Source of the DNA: Nocardia miyunensis NBRC 108239
Lineage (GTDB): Bacteria > Actinomycetota > Actinomycetes > Mycobacteriales > Mycobacteriaceae
DNA length: 64,000 nucleotides
Direction: 5' to 3'
NCBI RefSeq assembly: GCF_001613065.1
Contig: NZ_BDBQ01000045.1
Span: 1 to 64,000 of the forward strand
Shown here: one piece after another, positions 1 to 8,429 of the stretch
Position numbering within the stretch: the first letter of the stretch is position 1
How the letters are laid out: each line of letters begins with the position of its first letter
Made by a program: the position numbers and the translations under genes
The notes under the pieces: model-generated
What the model saw: only the letters and a program-made list of their open reading frames with translations
Databases searched by the model: none
What the model was told of the DNA's origin: nothing

Positions 1-2937
1 ATCGACATCCAACTCAGCGAAATGCCGCTTCACACTCTCCCACGCACCCTTGGCCGTGATACCCATGGCCTTGTGGTCGTAGCCGGTGGACCCGCCGGAG
101 GCGAAGGCGTCGCCGAGCCAGAAACCATAGGACTGGGCGACCTCGTTGGCGATATCGGAGAACGTCGCCGTTCCCTTGTCCGCGGCCACCACCAGATAGG
201 TGTCGTCACCGTCACGGCGAACCACACGCTCGGGCGGAATCACCTCTCCCGACGCATGATCCACGTTGTCGGTCACGTCCAGCAGACCCGAGATGAACGT
301 CCGGTAGCACGCGATACCTTCGGCCTGCGCGGCCTGCCGATCCGCCGCCGGGTCACCGGATGGCGCGGGCGGCTGCTTCACCACGAAACCACCCTTGGCA
401 CCCACCGGCACGATCACCGCGTTCTTCACCGCCTGAGCCTTCACCAAACCCAAGATCTCGGTACGGAAATCCTCCAACCGATCCGACCACCGCAACCCAC
501 CACGAGCCACCGGACCGAACCGCAGATGCACACCCTCCACCCGAGGCGAGTACACGAAGATCTCGAACTGCGGCCTGGGCCTGGGCAATTCGGCGATCTC
601 GCGGGGATCCAATTTGAACGACAGCTGCGGTCGCGGACCGCCGTCCGCGTCCCTGCGGAAGTAGTTGGTGCGCAACGTCGCCGAGATCAGACCGAGGATC
701 GCCCGCAGAATGCGATCGGTGTCCAGGCTGACGACCGCATCGATGGCATCGCGCAGATGTGCGGACACCTCGGCCGCGCGGACCGCGGCCGCCTCGGGCA
801 CGCCGTCGGGATCGAAACGGGCGTCGAACAATTCGGTGAACCAGCGCGCCGCGGCGGGATGGGCCAGCAGAACCCGGGTGATGTTCGCGAAGGTGTACGC
901 GAATCCGGCCTGCTGCAGATACTTCGCGTAGGCCCGCAGCACGGCGATCCGACGCCAGTCCAGCCCCGCGCGCAGCACGAGTTCGTTGAGCTGATCGACC
1001 TCCGCCCGACCGAGCCACATGGCCGCCACGGCATCACAGAAGCGTTGGCGCACAGCGTCTTCGGCGGATGTGCCGGGCAGGCCCGGCCGGGTGAGCTCGC
1101 GCTCGAGATCCGGATCGAGGGCGCTCCGCAACAGCGTGGCCGGGGCCCGGAGCCCGAAGTCGTAGATCCATCGGCTGGTGTGGCCGGGCAGGTCGATCCG
1201 GTACGGGCGCTCGTCGAGCACCTCCATGCCGAGGCTGTGCAGCAGCGGCAGAACGCGGCTCAGCGAAACCTCCGAACCGGCGACGTACAGCGTGAAACGC
1301 CATTCACCCGAGGGGGATTCGGGATCACGATACAGATTCGACCCGACCGCGCCGTCCGTGAGCGCGGTCAGCCGCCGCAGATCCTCCAGCGCCCGGGCCG
1401 GTTCGTATTCCTGCTGATAGCTCGGCGGGAAGGCATCCGCGCTGCGCTGCGCCAGAGCCGCGTCGAGCTCCGGCGCGCTCGCCGCCGCGGCCACCAGCCG
1501 GTCGACCCAGGTGCGGGTACTCGCGAACAGCAGTTCCTGGATCCGGTCGCGATTGGCCTCGGACAGATCGACCGGCGGGGCCGGGCGGTCCCGATGCACC
1601 GTGAAATAGATTGCGGCAACATCGGATTCGGTGACCCGCGCGGAGTAGGCGAGGTGCTCGCCACCGAATTCGGCCGCCAGCACGTCCTGCATGCGCAGCC
1701 GGACCTCGGTGGAGTACCGATCACGCGGCAGATAGACCAGGCAGTGCACGGCGCTGCTGCGCTCGTCACGGCGCAGGAACAACCGGACCTGACGGCGCAA
1801 ACCGACATTCATGACGGCCGAGACGGTTTCGAACAACCGGCGCGCGTCGGTGGCGAACAACTCTACGCGCGGGAAGGTTTGCAGCATCTCGAGCATCGCC
1901 CGGCCGGAGAAGGAGGTCAGGTCGAGCCCGGCCCATTCGATGACCTGGTGTACGCGCCGCGAGATCACCGGGATGTCGAGGATGTCCTCGTGCGATCCGG
2001 TGACGGTGAAGGTTCCGGCGAACATGTGCACGCCCGGTACGCTCCGGCCCGATTCCGTGCCGGGATCCGCGACGCTCACGAAGCACAGATCCGCGGCCCC
2101 GGGCAGCGCCGACTCGACCGAACCACCGGCCAGGCGCAGCGCAGGCCCCTCGGCCCGCACCCCGGGAACCGCGGCGCAATCACGCAGCACACCGAGCCCG
2201 GCGCCGGTGAACTGGACCGACTCGGCGGGCCCGGGCTCGGCCGGGGCGAGCGGGTAGTAGCCGTAGCCCAGGACGCTGAAGTGACCGTCGGCGAGCCAGC
2301 GCAGCAACCGGGCGTACTCGCCCGTCTCGTCGTCCCCGCCCGAGCGGGCCGCGAGTTCCAGGCGGTCGGCCACCCCGGTCATGAGATTGAGCATCGCGGG
2401 CGAATCGTCGTTCACCCGGCGCAGTTCCGCGAGCTGCGGTAGCAGCACCCGTTCGAGGCCGTCCAGCGCGTCGGCATCCGTAGCCGGGCTCAGCTGCACG
2501 TGGATCCAGGACTCGGCGGTGGTTCGAATGTGCACGTCCGGATGCCCGTCCGCCTCGCGCGGTGACACCCCCTGCAACCGGCCCGCGGTGTCGCGGGCGA
2601 CATCGAATACGGGATGCACGACCTCGGCGATCACGACACCCAGACGACGCAGCGCCGAGGTCACGGTATCGACCAGCATCGGCATATCGTCATTGACGAT
2701 CTGAATCGCCGGGCCGAGCTCACTACCGTCCGCGACCCGGTAGACGCGGGTCAGCGCGACGCCGGGCTTGCGTAGCGCGGCGAGTTCGAGATGGTGGCGG
2801 AAGATTCGTTCGGCGCGATCGGTGATCGCCGGCGCCGCCGCACCCGGCTGGATCCACCGGAAGTACACCGCCTCGAGATCGGTCGGATCGTCCCGGAACC
2901 TGGTTGCGGGGACCGTCCGCTGGGTGGTAGCCATCAT
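1..2937 (-). CDS. gdh: NAD-dependent glutamate dehydrogenase, large type (C-terminus cut by window edge)
   Basis: Oxidatively deaminates glutamate to 2-oxoglutarate with NAD, a cytosolic link between carbon and nitrogen metabolism. About 979 residues are visible; the family is usually about 1,600, so the rest lies beyond the left edge. The N-terminus reads MATTQRTVPATRFRDDP and an ACT-like regulatory region follows. Towards the edge come catalytic-domain motifs: GAKGGFVVK near residue 850, then LLDVTDNVD, YLVVAADKGTATFSDIAN, GSTGYDHKAMGITAKGAWE and SVKRHFAELDVD, all typical of the large GDH family. Start: GTG-ATG-ATG in tandem at 2940/2937/2934, behind GGAAGG; 2937 is chosen. A long open frame exists on the plus strand but is only a GC-driven shadow. 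No functional link to the ESX genes is evident. Confidence 0.93.
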   Translation of the reverse strand, partial: MMATTQRTVPATRFRDDPTDLEAVYFRWIQPGAAAPAITDRAERIFRHHLELAALRKPGVALTRVYRVADGSELGPAIQIVNDDMPMLVDTVTSALRRLGVVIAEVVHPVFDVARDTAGRLQGVSPREADGHPDVHIRTTAESWIHVQLSPATDADALDGLERVLLPQLAELRRVNDDSPAMLNLMTGVADRLELAARSGGDDETGEYARLLRWLADGHFSVLGYGYYPLAPAEPGPAESVQFTGAGLGVLRDCAAVPGVRAEGPALRLAGGSVESALPGAADLCFVSVADPGTESGRSVPGVHMFAGTFTVTGSHEDILDIPVISRRVHQVIEWAGLDLTSFSGRAMLEMLQTFPRVELFATDARRLFETVSAVMNVGLRRQVRLFLRRDERSSAVHCLVYLPRDRYSTEVRLRMQDVLAAEFGGEHLAYSARVTESDVAAIYFTVHRDRPAPPVDLSEANRDRIQELLFASTRTWVDRLVAAAASAPELDAALAQRSADAFPPSYQQEYEPARALEDLRRLTALTDGAVGSNLYRDPESPSGEWRFTLYVAGSEVSLSRVLPLLHSLGMEVLDERPYRIDLPGHTSRWIYDFGLRAPATLLRSALDPDLERELTRPGLPGTSAEDAVRQRFCDAVAAMWLGRAEVDQLNELVLRAGLDWRRIAVLRAYAKYLQQAGFAYTFANITRVLLAHPAAARWFTELFDARFDPDGVPEAAAVRAAEVSAHLRDAIDAVVSLDTDRILRAILGLISATLRTNYFRRDADGGPRPQLSFKLDPREIAELPRPRPQFEIFVYSPRVEGVHLRFGPVARGGLRWSDRLEDFRTEILGLVKAQAVKNAVIVPVGAKGGFVVKQPPAPSGDPAADRQAAQAEGIACYRTFISGLLDVTDNVDHASGEVIPPERVVRRDGDDTYLVVAADKGTATFSDIANEVAQSYGFWLGDAFASGGSTGYDHKAMGITAKGAWESVKRHFAELDVD

Positions 2938-3075
2938 CACTCCGCACCTTCCGTGGAGATCGAACCGTGCCGCCGGTCGGTATATACCACTATTTAACGG
3001 CACATTATTTATTGTGCCATCGTGGCCTAATCGCGTGTTCCCACCTGCTGGAAGAGGTCCGTCACCCGGACGTCG
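2938..3075. promoter_or_regulatory. Intergenic, AT-rich promoter region of gdh with two palindromes
   Basis: This 138-base gap is unusually AT-rich for the window. It holds a perfect 10-base palindrome GGTATATACC near 2979-2988 and an inverted repeat GGCACA-8-TGTGCC at 2999-3018. Read on the minus strand the region supplies TAAATA and TTAAAT hexamers suitable as a -10 for gdh. A diverged copy of the cluster promoter motif (TTCCAG-CAGG-TGGGAA) lies at 3038-3053, facing gdh. The hairpin could also end the upstream zinc-ribbon transcript, but no T-run follows it. Confidence 0.5.
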
Positions 3076-3825
3076 TCACAGGATCAGGCCCGCACGCACC
3101 AGGAAGCTCCGCGCGCTCGTCCGATCGGCGAAACTGCTTGTCTCGATTCGTAATCCACTGCGGGCGTCGGCATACCACGCGGTCATCGATGGCCCGATCG
3201 CCACGAAGACGCTGCCGGACGCCAGAACCGTCGGGCCGGCGGCTCGCCAGCCCGCGATGGTCTGCGCGATCTCATCCGACTGCTCGACCCGCACCGAGAA
3301 TTTCAGCGGCGCTCCACCGGTGATGCCGCCCATGAGGAGTGAATTCCTCGAATCGACGACACAGTTGTCGACGGGCGACGGCATGTCGGAGTGCTGGCAC
3401 GTCGCGGCATTGCGCAACAGACCGGGCAGCGCGTCGAGCGAGTCGAGCTGCCCGATCGTCGGCGCCGTGGGTGCGCACGATCGGATCACCAGGACCACGA
3501 GTACGCCCATGGCCAGGATCAGGACCAGAGCCGCCTTCCACGACCTGGCCGCAAGCCACTGGTCAACGAGCGCGGCCAGACCGGACACGACGGTCTTCTC
3601 GGTTTTCGCCTCCGCGTGCTGGACCTCGGCGACGTCATGTCCGGCGTCCCGGACCAGCCTCGCGGTACCGTGCAACGCCTTGTCGGCTCCGGCCAGAATC
3701 GCATGGCCGGGTTCGGCGACGGGCGCGGGCGCGTCGGCCAGCGGCGCACCACAGTGGGCACAGCGCGAATCCGCACCGACGTTGCGATGCGCGCAGTACT
3801 GGCAGACCAGGTGAGAAATACTCAA
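3076..3825 (-). CDS. Zinc-ribbon, single-pass membrane protein, unknown function
   Basis: About 249 residues. The N-terminus has two CxxC pairs (CQYC, then CAHC) forming a small zinc ribbon. A helical segment follows, then a membrane helix (AALVLILAMGVLVVLVI) and a C-terminal domain with two further cysteines, probably outside the cell. The start is a TTG overlapping the stop of the upstream gene (base 3825 against stop 3822-3824). The longer ATG frame beginning at 4170 runs inside the neighbouring gene and is not believed. The tight overlap implies translational coupling and a joint role with the glycan-binding-like protein upstream, at the distal end of the ESX locus. The function is not recognised. 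Confidence 0.72.
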   Translation of the reverse strand: MSISHLVCQYCAHRNVGADSRCAHCGAPLADAPAPVAEPGHAILAGADKALHGTARLVRDAGHDVAEVQHAEAKTEKTVVSGLAALVDQWLAARSWKAALVLILAMGVLVVLVIRSCAPTAPTIGQLDSLDALPGLLRNAATCQHSDMPSPVDNCVVDSRNSLLMGGITGGAPLKFSVRVEQSDEIAQTIAGWRAAGPTVLASGSVFVAIGPSMTAWYADARSGLRIETSSFADRTSARSFLVRAGLIL

Positions 3826-4916
3826 TTTCCAGTGATCACAATCGATGAGATGGCGGTGACATTGACCGATGGATCGCCCTTCGACTCCAGGATCGTCAGC
3901 GTGATCTTCGAGGCGCTCACCGGCGGGGAGAGCTTGGTGACCACCAGATTGCGCTGGTCGAGAGTCTGCTGCGTGTAGGTGGTCAGGTTGGAATCGTTGA
4001 GCTGATACGAAACGCGGCTGACCGTGCGGTACTTGTCCCACTGGTCCGCACCGTCCGAACCGACGCTGTCCCAGCCGGGCACGATGCCGATCGAGCTCAC
4101 CCGGTAGGTCTTGTCCAACTCGATGGTCAGGACCTGCCCGTCGACCTTGTAGGCCCGCACGCACGCCCACGCCTTCCCCGACGACTGACCGGCGAAGGCG
4201 TCCATCGCGTCGGTACTGCCCGACGGGCAGTGTGCCCGAGCCGATTTCACCTGAACGGTGGCGGAAGCCTCGTCCGTCGTCGGCGCGGCCGCCGACGACG
4301 ACGGCGCCGCCGCCACGGGGGTGACGACCGCCAGCTGACTCGTCTTCTTGTCGTCGCCGCCGGTCGTGACGAGCACGATGATCAACAGCACCACCAGCAC
4401 CGCGGCCACCGTGAGCGCGACCTTGGGCTTGCGCAGCTGGATCAGCAGATCCCGGCCGAATCCCGCGGCCGAGGTGGGCCGGGCCGCGGCGGGCGCCGCG
4501 GTTGTGCGACCGGTCGGCGGCGTTTCCGCCCTGCTCGCCGCCTCCGGTGGCGACTCGGGCCGGTTCGCGGTCACCTGGCCCAGGTCCGAGGAGAACGGCG
4601 GGCCCGAGGGGGGCTCCGCCGACTCGCCGTTCAGCAGCGCCATGATGCGATCGCTGGCCCTCGGCGCACCGCCGACATGTCGTGGCCCCGGCGGCGCGGG
4701 GTCCGGGTCGGGATCGGGATCGAATCCGAGCGGCTCACCGGCGCCCGGATGCCCGACGATTTCGCTGGTGACCGTCGGAATACTGATCGCCGGATCCGCG
4801 GTCGACGCGCCGGCCGCCGGATCGGCGGATCGTCCTAGCGCAGGGTCGGAGAGCAGAGCTTCCAGAACCGCACCACGATGGCGAATAAAAATATCTCCCG
4901 GGTCCGAGTCGGACAT
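3822..4916 (-). CDS. Membrane protein with C-terminal NADase-type glycan-binding / discoidin-like domain
   Basis: 364 residues. About 180 residues of acidic, proline-rich cytoplasmic sequence come first, including an Asp-Pro run. A membrane helix (KVALTVAAVLVVLLIIVLVTT) follows, then a Ser/Ala-rich stalk and a C-terminal beta-rich domain of about 140 residues. Motifs YRVSSIGIVPGWDSVG, DQWDKYRTVSRVSYQL and ITLTILES fit the F5/8-type-C / NADase-type glycan-binding family, and the domain has two cysteines. The topology puts it outside the membrane, so wall or glycan binding is plausible. The gene has its own weak copy of the cluster promoter motif 46 bases upstream and overlaps the zinc-ribbon gene. 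The catalytic part of NADase toxins is absent; only the binding domain is seen. Confidence 0.75.
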   Translation of the reverse strand: MSDSDPGDIFIRHRGAVLEALLSDPALGRSADPAAGASTADPAISIPTVTSEIVGHPGAGEPLGFDPDPDPDPAPPGPRHVGGAPRASDRIMALLNGESAEPPSGPPFSSDLGQVTANRPESPPEAASRAETPPTGRTTAAPAAARPTSAAGFGRDLLIQLRKPKVALTVAAVLVVLLIIVLVTTGGDDKKTSQLAVVTPVAAAPSSSAAAPTTDEASATVQVKSARAHCPSGSTDAMDAFAGQSSGKAWACVRAYKVDGQVLTIELDKTYRVSSIGIVPGWDSVGSDGADQWDKYRTVSRVSYQLNDSNLTTYTQQTLDQRNLVVTKLSPPVSASKITLTILESKGDPSVNVTAISSIVITGN

Positions 4917-4950
4917 CCCCGGATCATATCCGCGACGGACCGCGCGACGG

Positions 4951-4977
4951 GTGAGCCACTATTCCCACCACAGAGAA
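4951..4977 (-). promoter_or_regulatory. Cluster promoter motif (weak copy) before the glycan-binding gene
   Basis: Minus-strand reading: TTCTCT-GTGG-TGGGAA, then N5 and GCTCAC. Only the TGGGAA half matches the cluster consensus, and the -10 position is poor. It is kept because its distance to the start codon, 35 bases from the -10 position to ATG 4916, equals that of the best copies. Confidence 0.45.
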
Positions 4978-4993
4978 CAATTCTCCGCAGCGC

Positions 4994-5347
4994 TCAGGAT
5001 TCCTTGTCGCCGGTGACGAAATACTCGGGCGGGACATCGAATACTCGCGCCAGGGCGATTATCAGGTCGAGCCGCGGAATAGCCTCGCCGTGCATGAGCC
5101 GATACAGGCCCGACTGCGACACCGGCACATCCGGATAAGCCAGCTCCAAATGCTGGGCCAGGGCGTACAGCGTCAGTGACCGGGTCAATCCGTCCTCGGT
5201 CGATACGACCGATTCGGAAATCAAATCCGCCAGTCGACGGGAGAAAATTGTTGCCGCGACTTGCCTCGGGGTCATCGTGTCCGCACTGTCCTGATCCTGA
5301 AAATCTTCGCTGGTCGTCTCGGAATCAACTGCCACATTGATAAACAT
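4994..5347 (-). CDS. XRE-family (EspR-like) helix-turn-helix regulator
   Basis: 117 residues, start ATG 5347 with GGAGG five bases upstream. The frame extends further upstream on paper, but that part overlaps eccE. The core reads SLTLYALAQHLEL, then VSQSGLYRLMHGEAIPRLD and IIALARVFDVPPEYFVTGD. This is the helix-turn-helix layout of the EspR/XRE group, whose members recognise DNA as dimers and end with a segment like the PxxYF seen here. It lies 14 bases after eccE and is probably cotranscribed with the secretion genes. Its position makes it the obvious candidate to bind the repeated TTCCCA-N4-TGGGAA sites, but nothing in the sequence proves that. Confidence 0.82.
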   Translation of the reverse strand: MFINVAVDSETTSEDFQDQDSADTMTPRQVAATIFSRRLADLISESVVSTEDGLTRSLTLYALAQHLELAYPDVPVSQSGLYRLMHGEAIPRLDLIIALARVFDVPPEYFVTGDKES

Positions 5348-5361
5348 ACCGTCGCCTCCAA

Positions 5362-7077
5362 TCACCGCACGCGAGGTTTCTCGGGCAGCGGAACTGTTGT
5401 ATACACCTCGAGCGCAGTTCCGGGTTCGGAAACTTCGGATACTGCGGGTGGGGATTCGAAATATCGAGTCTCGCCACGCGGCTCGATCAACTCGACCCGC
5501 ACCTTGCGCATCGGGATGCTGACATCGACCGAGGTCGCGCTGACCTGATCGATCGCCAGATCCGCCGAGCGGCGGTGCGGTGTGCCGGGCTCGCTGATGG
5601 TGACGGTCGTGTGCGCCGCCGACACCCGTGGTGGCATCTGGTCGAATACGGCGATCGTAGCGGGCGAAGTGTGATCGTCCGTGTCCGTACCGGTGCCGTC
5701 GGTATCGGGCGCCAACCGCAGCGAGGTGGGGTCGCCGACCACCGACACCAGCTGCGACCAGCGCTGCGGGCGGCTCGAATGCACCTCGACATCCGCCCCG
5801 ACCACCATCGCTCGCAGCACGATCTGTTGTGCCACAGGCAGATTCGCATGCACGTCGATGGTTCTCCGCTGTGGGTTGTAGCGTGCCGGATCGAACAGCG
5901 GCAGCGCCAGGGTGTGCCGCGGCTGACCGCTGATGGCCCCGAGGATCTGACCGTTGGGGCCGATCGCGATGGGCAGTTCGGCGAGCAGTTCGTCGGATGC
6001 GAGGTCGTTGCCCGAATCGTCGCGCGGCACGTCCCGGATCGATGTCCCGGTGGGGAGCGTCGCCAGCAGTGCCACGGACTGCCGCCCACCCAGCGAACGC
6101 AGATAGCCCGGCGGCGCGGTGGTCAGGGCGGGCCCGACGTAACGCACCACACCGCGCGATCCCAGGGCGCCACCGTCCAGGCTCACCACCAGGGTGGTCC
6201 GGCCCCGGTTCCAGGTCCAGCAGTCGTCCAGGCCCGCACCCTCGAGCCGGGTCCAGTCGATGAGGAAACTGGACACGCTCCGCCCCGGCACCGAGGACTC
6301 CAGATGTCCCCACTTCTCGCGCAGGTCCGACAACTCGACTCCGGCATGCAGCAATCTGGTCGCCTCGCGCAGCGCGTCCGCCGGTAGCGCGTGTGCCGCC
6401 GTCCCGTGTTCGCGCAGCCTGCCGGCGATGCGGTGTGCCGCGGTGGCCAATGCCCTGGGCGCCGACTCCTCGACCGGTCCGCGCCGGGCCAGAACCTCGA
6501 GGTTGCGTTCCTGATCCAAGCGGACCACCAGCCAGGTCTGCCGATTTCCCACCACGGGATGCGAGCCGATCAACTGGTCGTACAGCATGCTGTAACTGCT
6601 GGCCGATCTGACCCGCTGCGCGGTGGTCACGATGTCGATGTCGACGGCGATGCCGTACTGGTCGAGCATCGGAACCAACGCGTCGACCGGCACGGTGTCC
6701 TCGGTGTACAGGGTGTTCTCACCGATCACGGTGGGCAGGTCCAGATTCGGCGCCAACTGGATCATCGCGACCAGCGTCGAGCCCCCGTCGTGGATACCGC
6801 AGGCGCCGGCGGCGACCGTGACGTCCCGCACGGACAGCGGGGTGGCGCGGAGCTGGGCGCGAGCCGCGCGACCGAACCGGTACTCCGCCCAGTCGAGCGA
6901 CCACCGCACCGCGGTGCGACCGTTCACCCGGACGATCACGGTGACCAGCAGCGCGGCGACCACCGTGGGGCCGATCCACCAGGGCAGCCGAGCCCACATT
7001 CCGACCAGTACGAAACTGCCGCCGATCACCACCGTGGCAACCGGTCCGCGATCGAGACTGCCGATCCGAATCCTCAC
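5362..7077 (-). CDS. eccE: Type VII secretion core protein EccE
   Basis: 571 residues from the GTG at 7077, which overlaps the mycosin stop as GTGA. The longer frame from 7215 would run through mycosin and is rejected. Two adjacent N-terminal membrane helices (about residues 9-25 and 30-48; PVATVVIGGSFVLVGM and IGPTVVAALLVTVIV) are followed by a large soluble domain, as in EccE, which sits at the periphery of the EccBCDE membrane complex. Characteristic segments are YTEDTVPVDALVPML and SSYSMLYDQLIGSHPV. The last 60 residues are hydrophilic and variable. Its place directly after mycP and before the regulator matches ESX loci. Confidence 0.93.
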   Translation of the reverse strand: MRIRIGSLDRGPVATVVIGGSFVLVGMWARLPWWIGPTVVAALLVTVIVRVNGRTAVRWSLDWAEYRFGRAARAQLRATPLSVRDVTVAAGACGIHDGGSTLVAMIQLAPNLDLPTVIGENTLYTEDTVPVDALVPMLDQYGIAVDIDIVTTAQRVRSASSYSMLYDQLIGSHPVVGNRQTWLVVRLDQERNLEVLARRGPVEESAPRALATAAHRIAGRLREHGTAAHALPADALREATRLLHAGVELSDLREKWGHLESSVPGRSVSSFLIDWTRLEGAGLDDCWTWNRGRTTLVVSLDGGALGSRGVVRYVGPALTTAPPGYLRSLGGRQSVALLATLPTGTSIRDVPRDDSGNDLASDELLAELPIAIGPNGQILGAISGQPRHTLALPLFDPARYNPQRRTIDVHANLPVAQQIVLRAMVVGADVEVHSSRPQRWSQLVSVVGDPTSLRLAPDTDGTGTDTDDHTSPATIAVFDQMPPRVSAAHTTVTISEPGTPHRRSADLAIDQVSATSVDVSIPMRKVRVELIEPRGETRYFESPPAVSEVSEPGTALEVYTTVPLPEKPRVR

Positions 7078-8429
7078 CGCCGTCTCCCGATCACGGAATT
7101 CGCGCAAACGGCGCCCACACCCAGCAGGACGGCGACCACCACGACGATCGTCGCCGCCGCGGCCGGGCGGTAATCCCTCGGGCGCGGCGGTACCGGCATC
7201 CGCAGCTGCGACCACCGGAAGAGCCCGGCGGGCGGCTGCGGCGGCGTCCGATAGCTCAACGCGGCCAGCGGATCGATGACACCGGCCCCGACCGTGTTGT
7301 CGATACCACGAGCCGGGGCGTGCGCGGACGCGGTCAGCCGCGCGGCGATCTCACTCGGAGTCTCGTTCGGGAATCGCGACCGCAACAGCGCGGCGACCCC
7401 GCTGACGTAGGCCGCGGCGAACGAGGCGCCACCGACCGCCACCAGTTTGTCCGGCTCGCCGACACCGTTGATCACCCCGCCGCCCCCGGGGCCCAGCGAC
7501 TCGATTCCGGTGCCCGGCGCGGCCACCGAAACCCACGGTCCCACAAGCGAATCCTCCATCGCCGCGCCATTGGCGTTGGTGAACCCGACGGTCAGCACAT
7601 CGGGTGAGAACCAGCCCGGGGTGGATATCGTCTTCACCGCCGCCCAATTCCGGGGGTCCGCGGGCCGACCCGGGTCGATGGCCGGGTTCTGCTCGCAACC
7701 CGAAGTGCCCGTATTACCGGCTCCGGCCACGATGAGCGCGCCCCGGACGTGCACCGCGTAGCCGATCGCGGCCGAGAGCACCGACTGATCGACGTGGGCG
7801 TCGGCGGCCATACAGACCGGCAGCGACACCGCGATCACCCCGGCCCCCAGATTCGCGGCGTGGGTGATGGCGTGAGCCAGGGCCCGGACATCGAGGTTCA
7901 CCTGCTGGTTCGGATCCGAACTCGCGGGCAGGTCGGCCCGGAACGCGCCGGAGTGATATCGGATGGACACGAGCCGCGCGTCCGGCGCGACACCGGCGAA
8001 GCCGTCCCCGGAATCCGGTGCGCCACCGATGATTCCGGCGATCAGCGTGCCGTGCGCGTCGCAGTCGGACAGGCCGTCGCCACCGGCCGCGACATAGTCG
8101 CCGCCGCCGGTCAGATTGGGCAGCCGTGGACTCGGCGACACCCCGGTGTCGACGATGGCCACGGAGACACCCGCGCCGCGGCTCAGCGCTCGCGCGCGGC
8201 GCAGATCCAGTGCTCGATCCGGCGGCGGCACCTGCGACAGGTCACTGTTCCGCAGGACACCGGTCGCCTCGCAACCCTTGTCCTGTTTCGTCGGAAGTTC
8301 GGGTCCGGGTGGACCGTCGGGAGGTGTCGCCCCGACCAGCACCACGGGCGGATCCAGCGCCGCCGCCGGTGCCGCGCAACAGGCCAGCACCAGCGCGGCC
8401 AGCGCGGCCGCGGGAATGGCGACGCGCAT
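7074..8429 (-). CDS. mycP: Mycosin, type VII secretion-associated subtilisin-like serine protease
   Basis: 451 residues. The start ATG 8429 shares one base with the eccD stop (TGATG). A signal peptide occupies residues 1-25 (RVAIPAAALAALVLACCAAPAAA). The subtilase triad is complete: Asp94 in VAIVDTGV, His126 in DAHGTLIAG and Ser336 in GGASFAAAYVSG, with an oxyanion Asn239 in AGAGN. A C-terminal membrane helix (ATIVVVVAVLLGVGAV) anchors it with the protease outside. Mycosins are needed for ESX complex stability, and some cleave substrates. The extension between residues 45 and 65 is the usual N-terminal wrap. It sits between eccD and eccE, overlapping both. Confidence 0.95.
   Translation of the reverse strand: MRVAIPAAALAALVLACCAAPAAALDPPVVLVGATPPDGPPGPELPTKQDKGCEATGVLRNSDLSQVPPPDRALDLRRARALSRGAGVSVAIVDTGVSPSPRLPNLTGGGDYVAAGGDGLSDCDAHGTLIAGIIGGAPDSGDGFAGVAPDARLVSIRYHSGAFRADLPASSDPNQQVNLDVRALAHAITHAANLGAGVIAVSLPVCMAADAHVDQSVLSAAIGYAVHVRGALIVAGAGNTGTSGCEQNPAIDPGRPADPRNWAAVKTISTPGWFSPDVLTVGFTNANGAAMEDSLVGPWVSVAAPGTGIESLGPGGGGVINGVGEPDKLVAVGGASFAAAYVSGVAALLRSRFPNETPSEIAARLTASAHAPARGIDNTVGAGVIDPLAALSYRTPPQPPAGLFRWSQLRMPVPPRPRDYRPAAAATIVVVVAVLLGVGAVCANSVIGRRR

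Noticed and set aside
22..2442. 806-codon open frame on the plus strand
   Set aside because: It is the antisense shadow of the glutamate dehydrogenase gene; its translation is Arg/Gly/Gln-rich with no recognisable domain.
3038..3053. A tenth copy of the cluster motif (TTCCAG-CAGG-TGGGAA, N5, GATTAG) facing gdh
   Set aside because: It has two mismatches in one arm, a poor -10 and lies 100 bases from the start codon; noted only as a weak possibility.
5362..7215. Longer EccE starting at 7215
   Set aside because: The extra 46 residues overlap mycosin coding sequence; GTG 7077 with GTGA overlap gives the normal family N-terminus.
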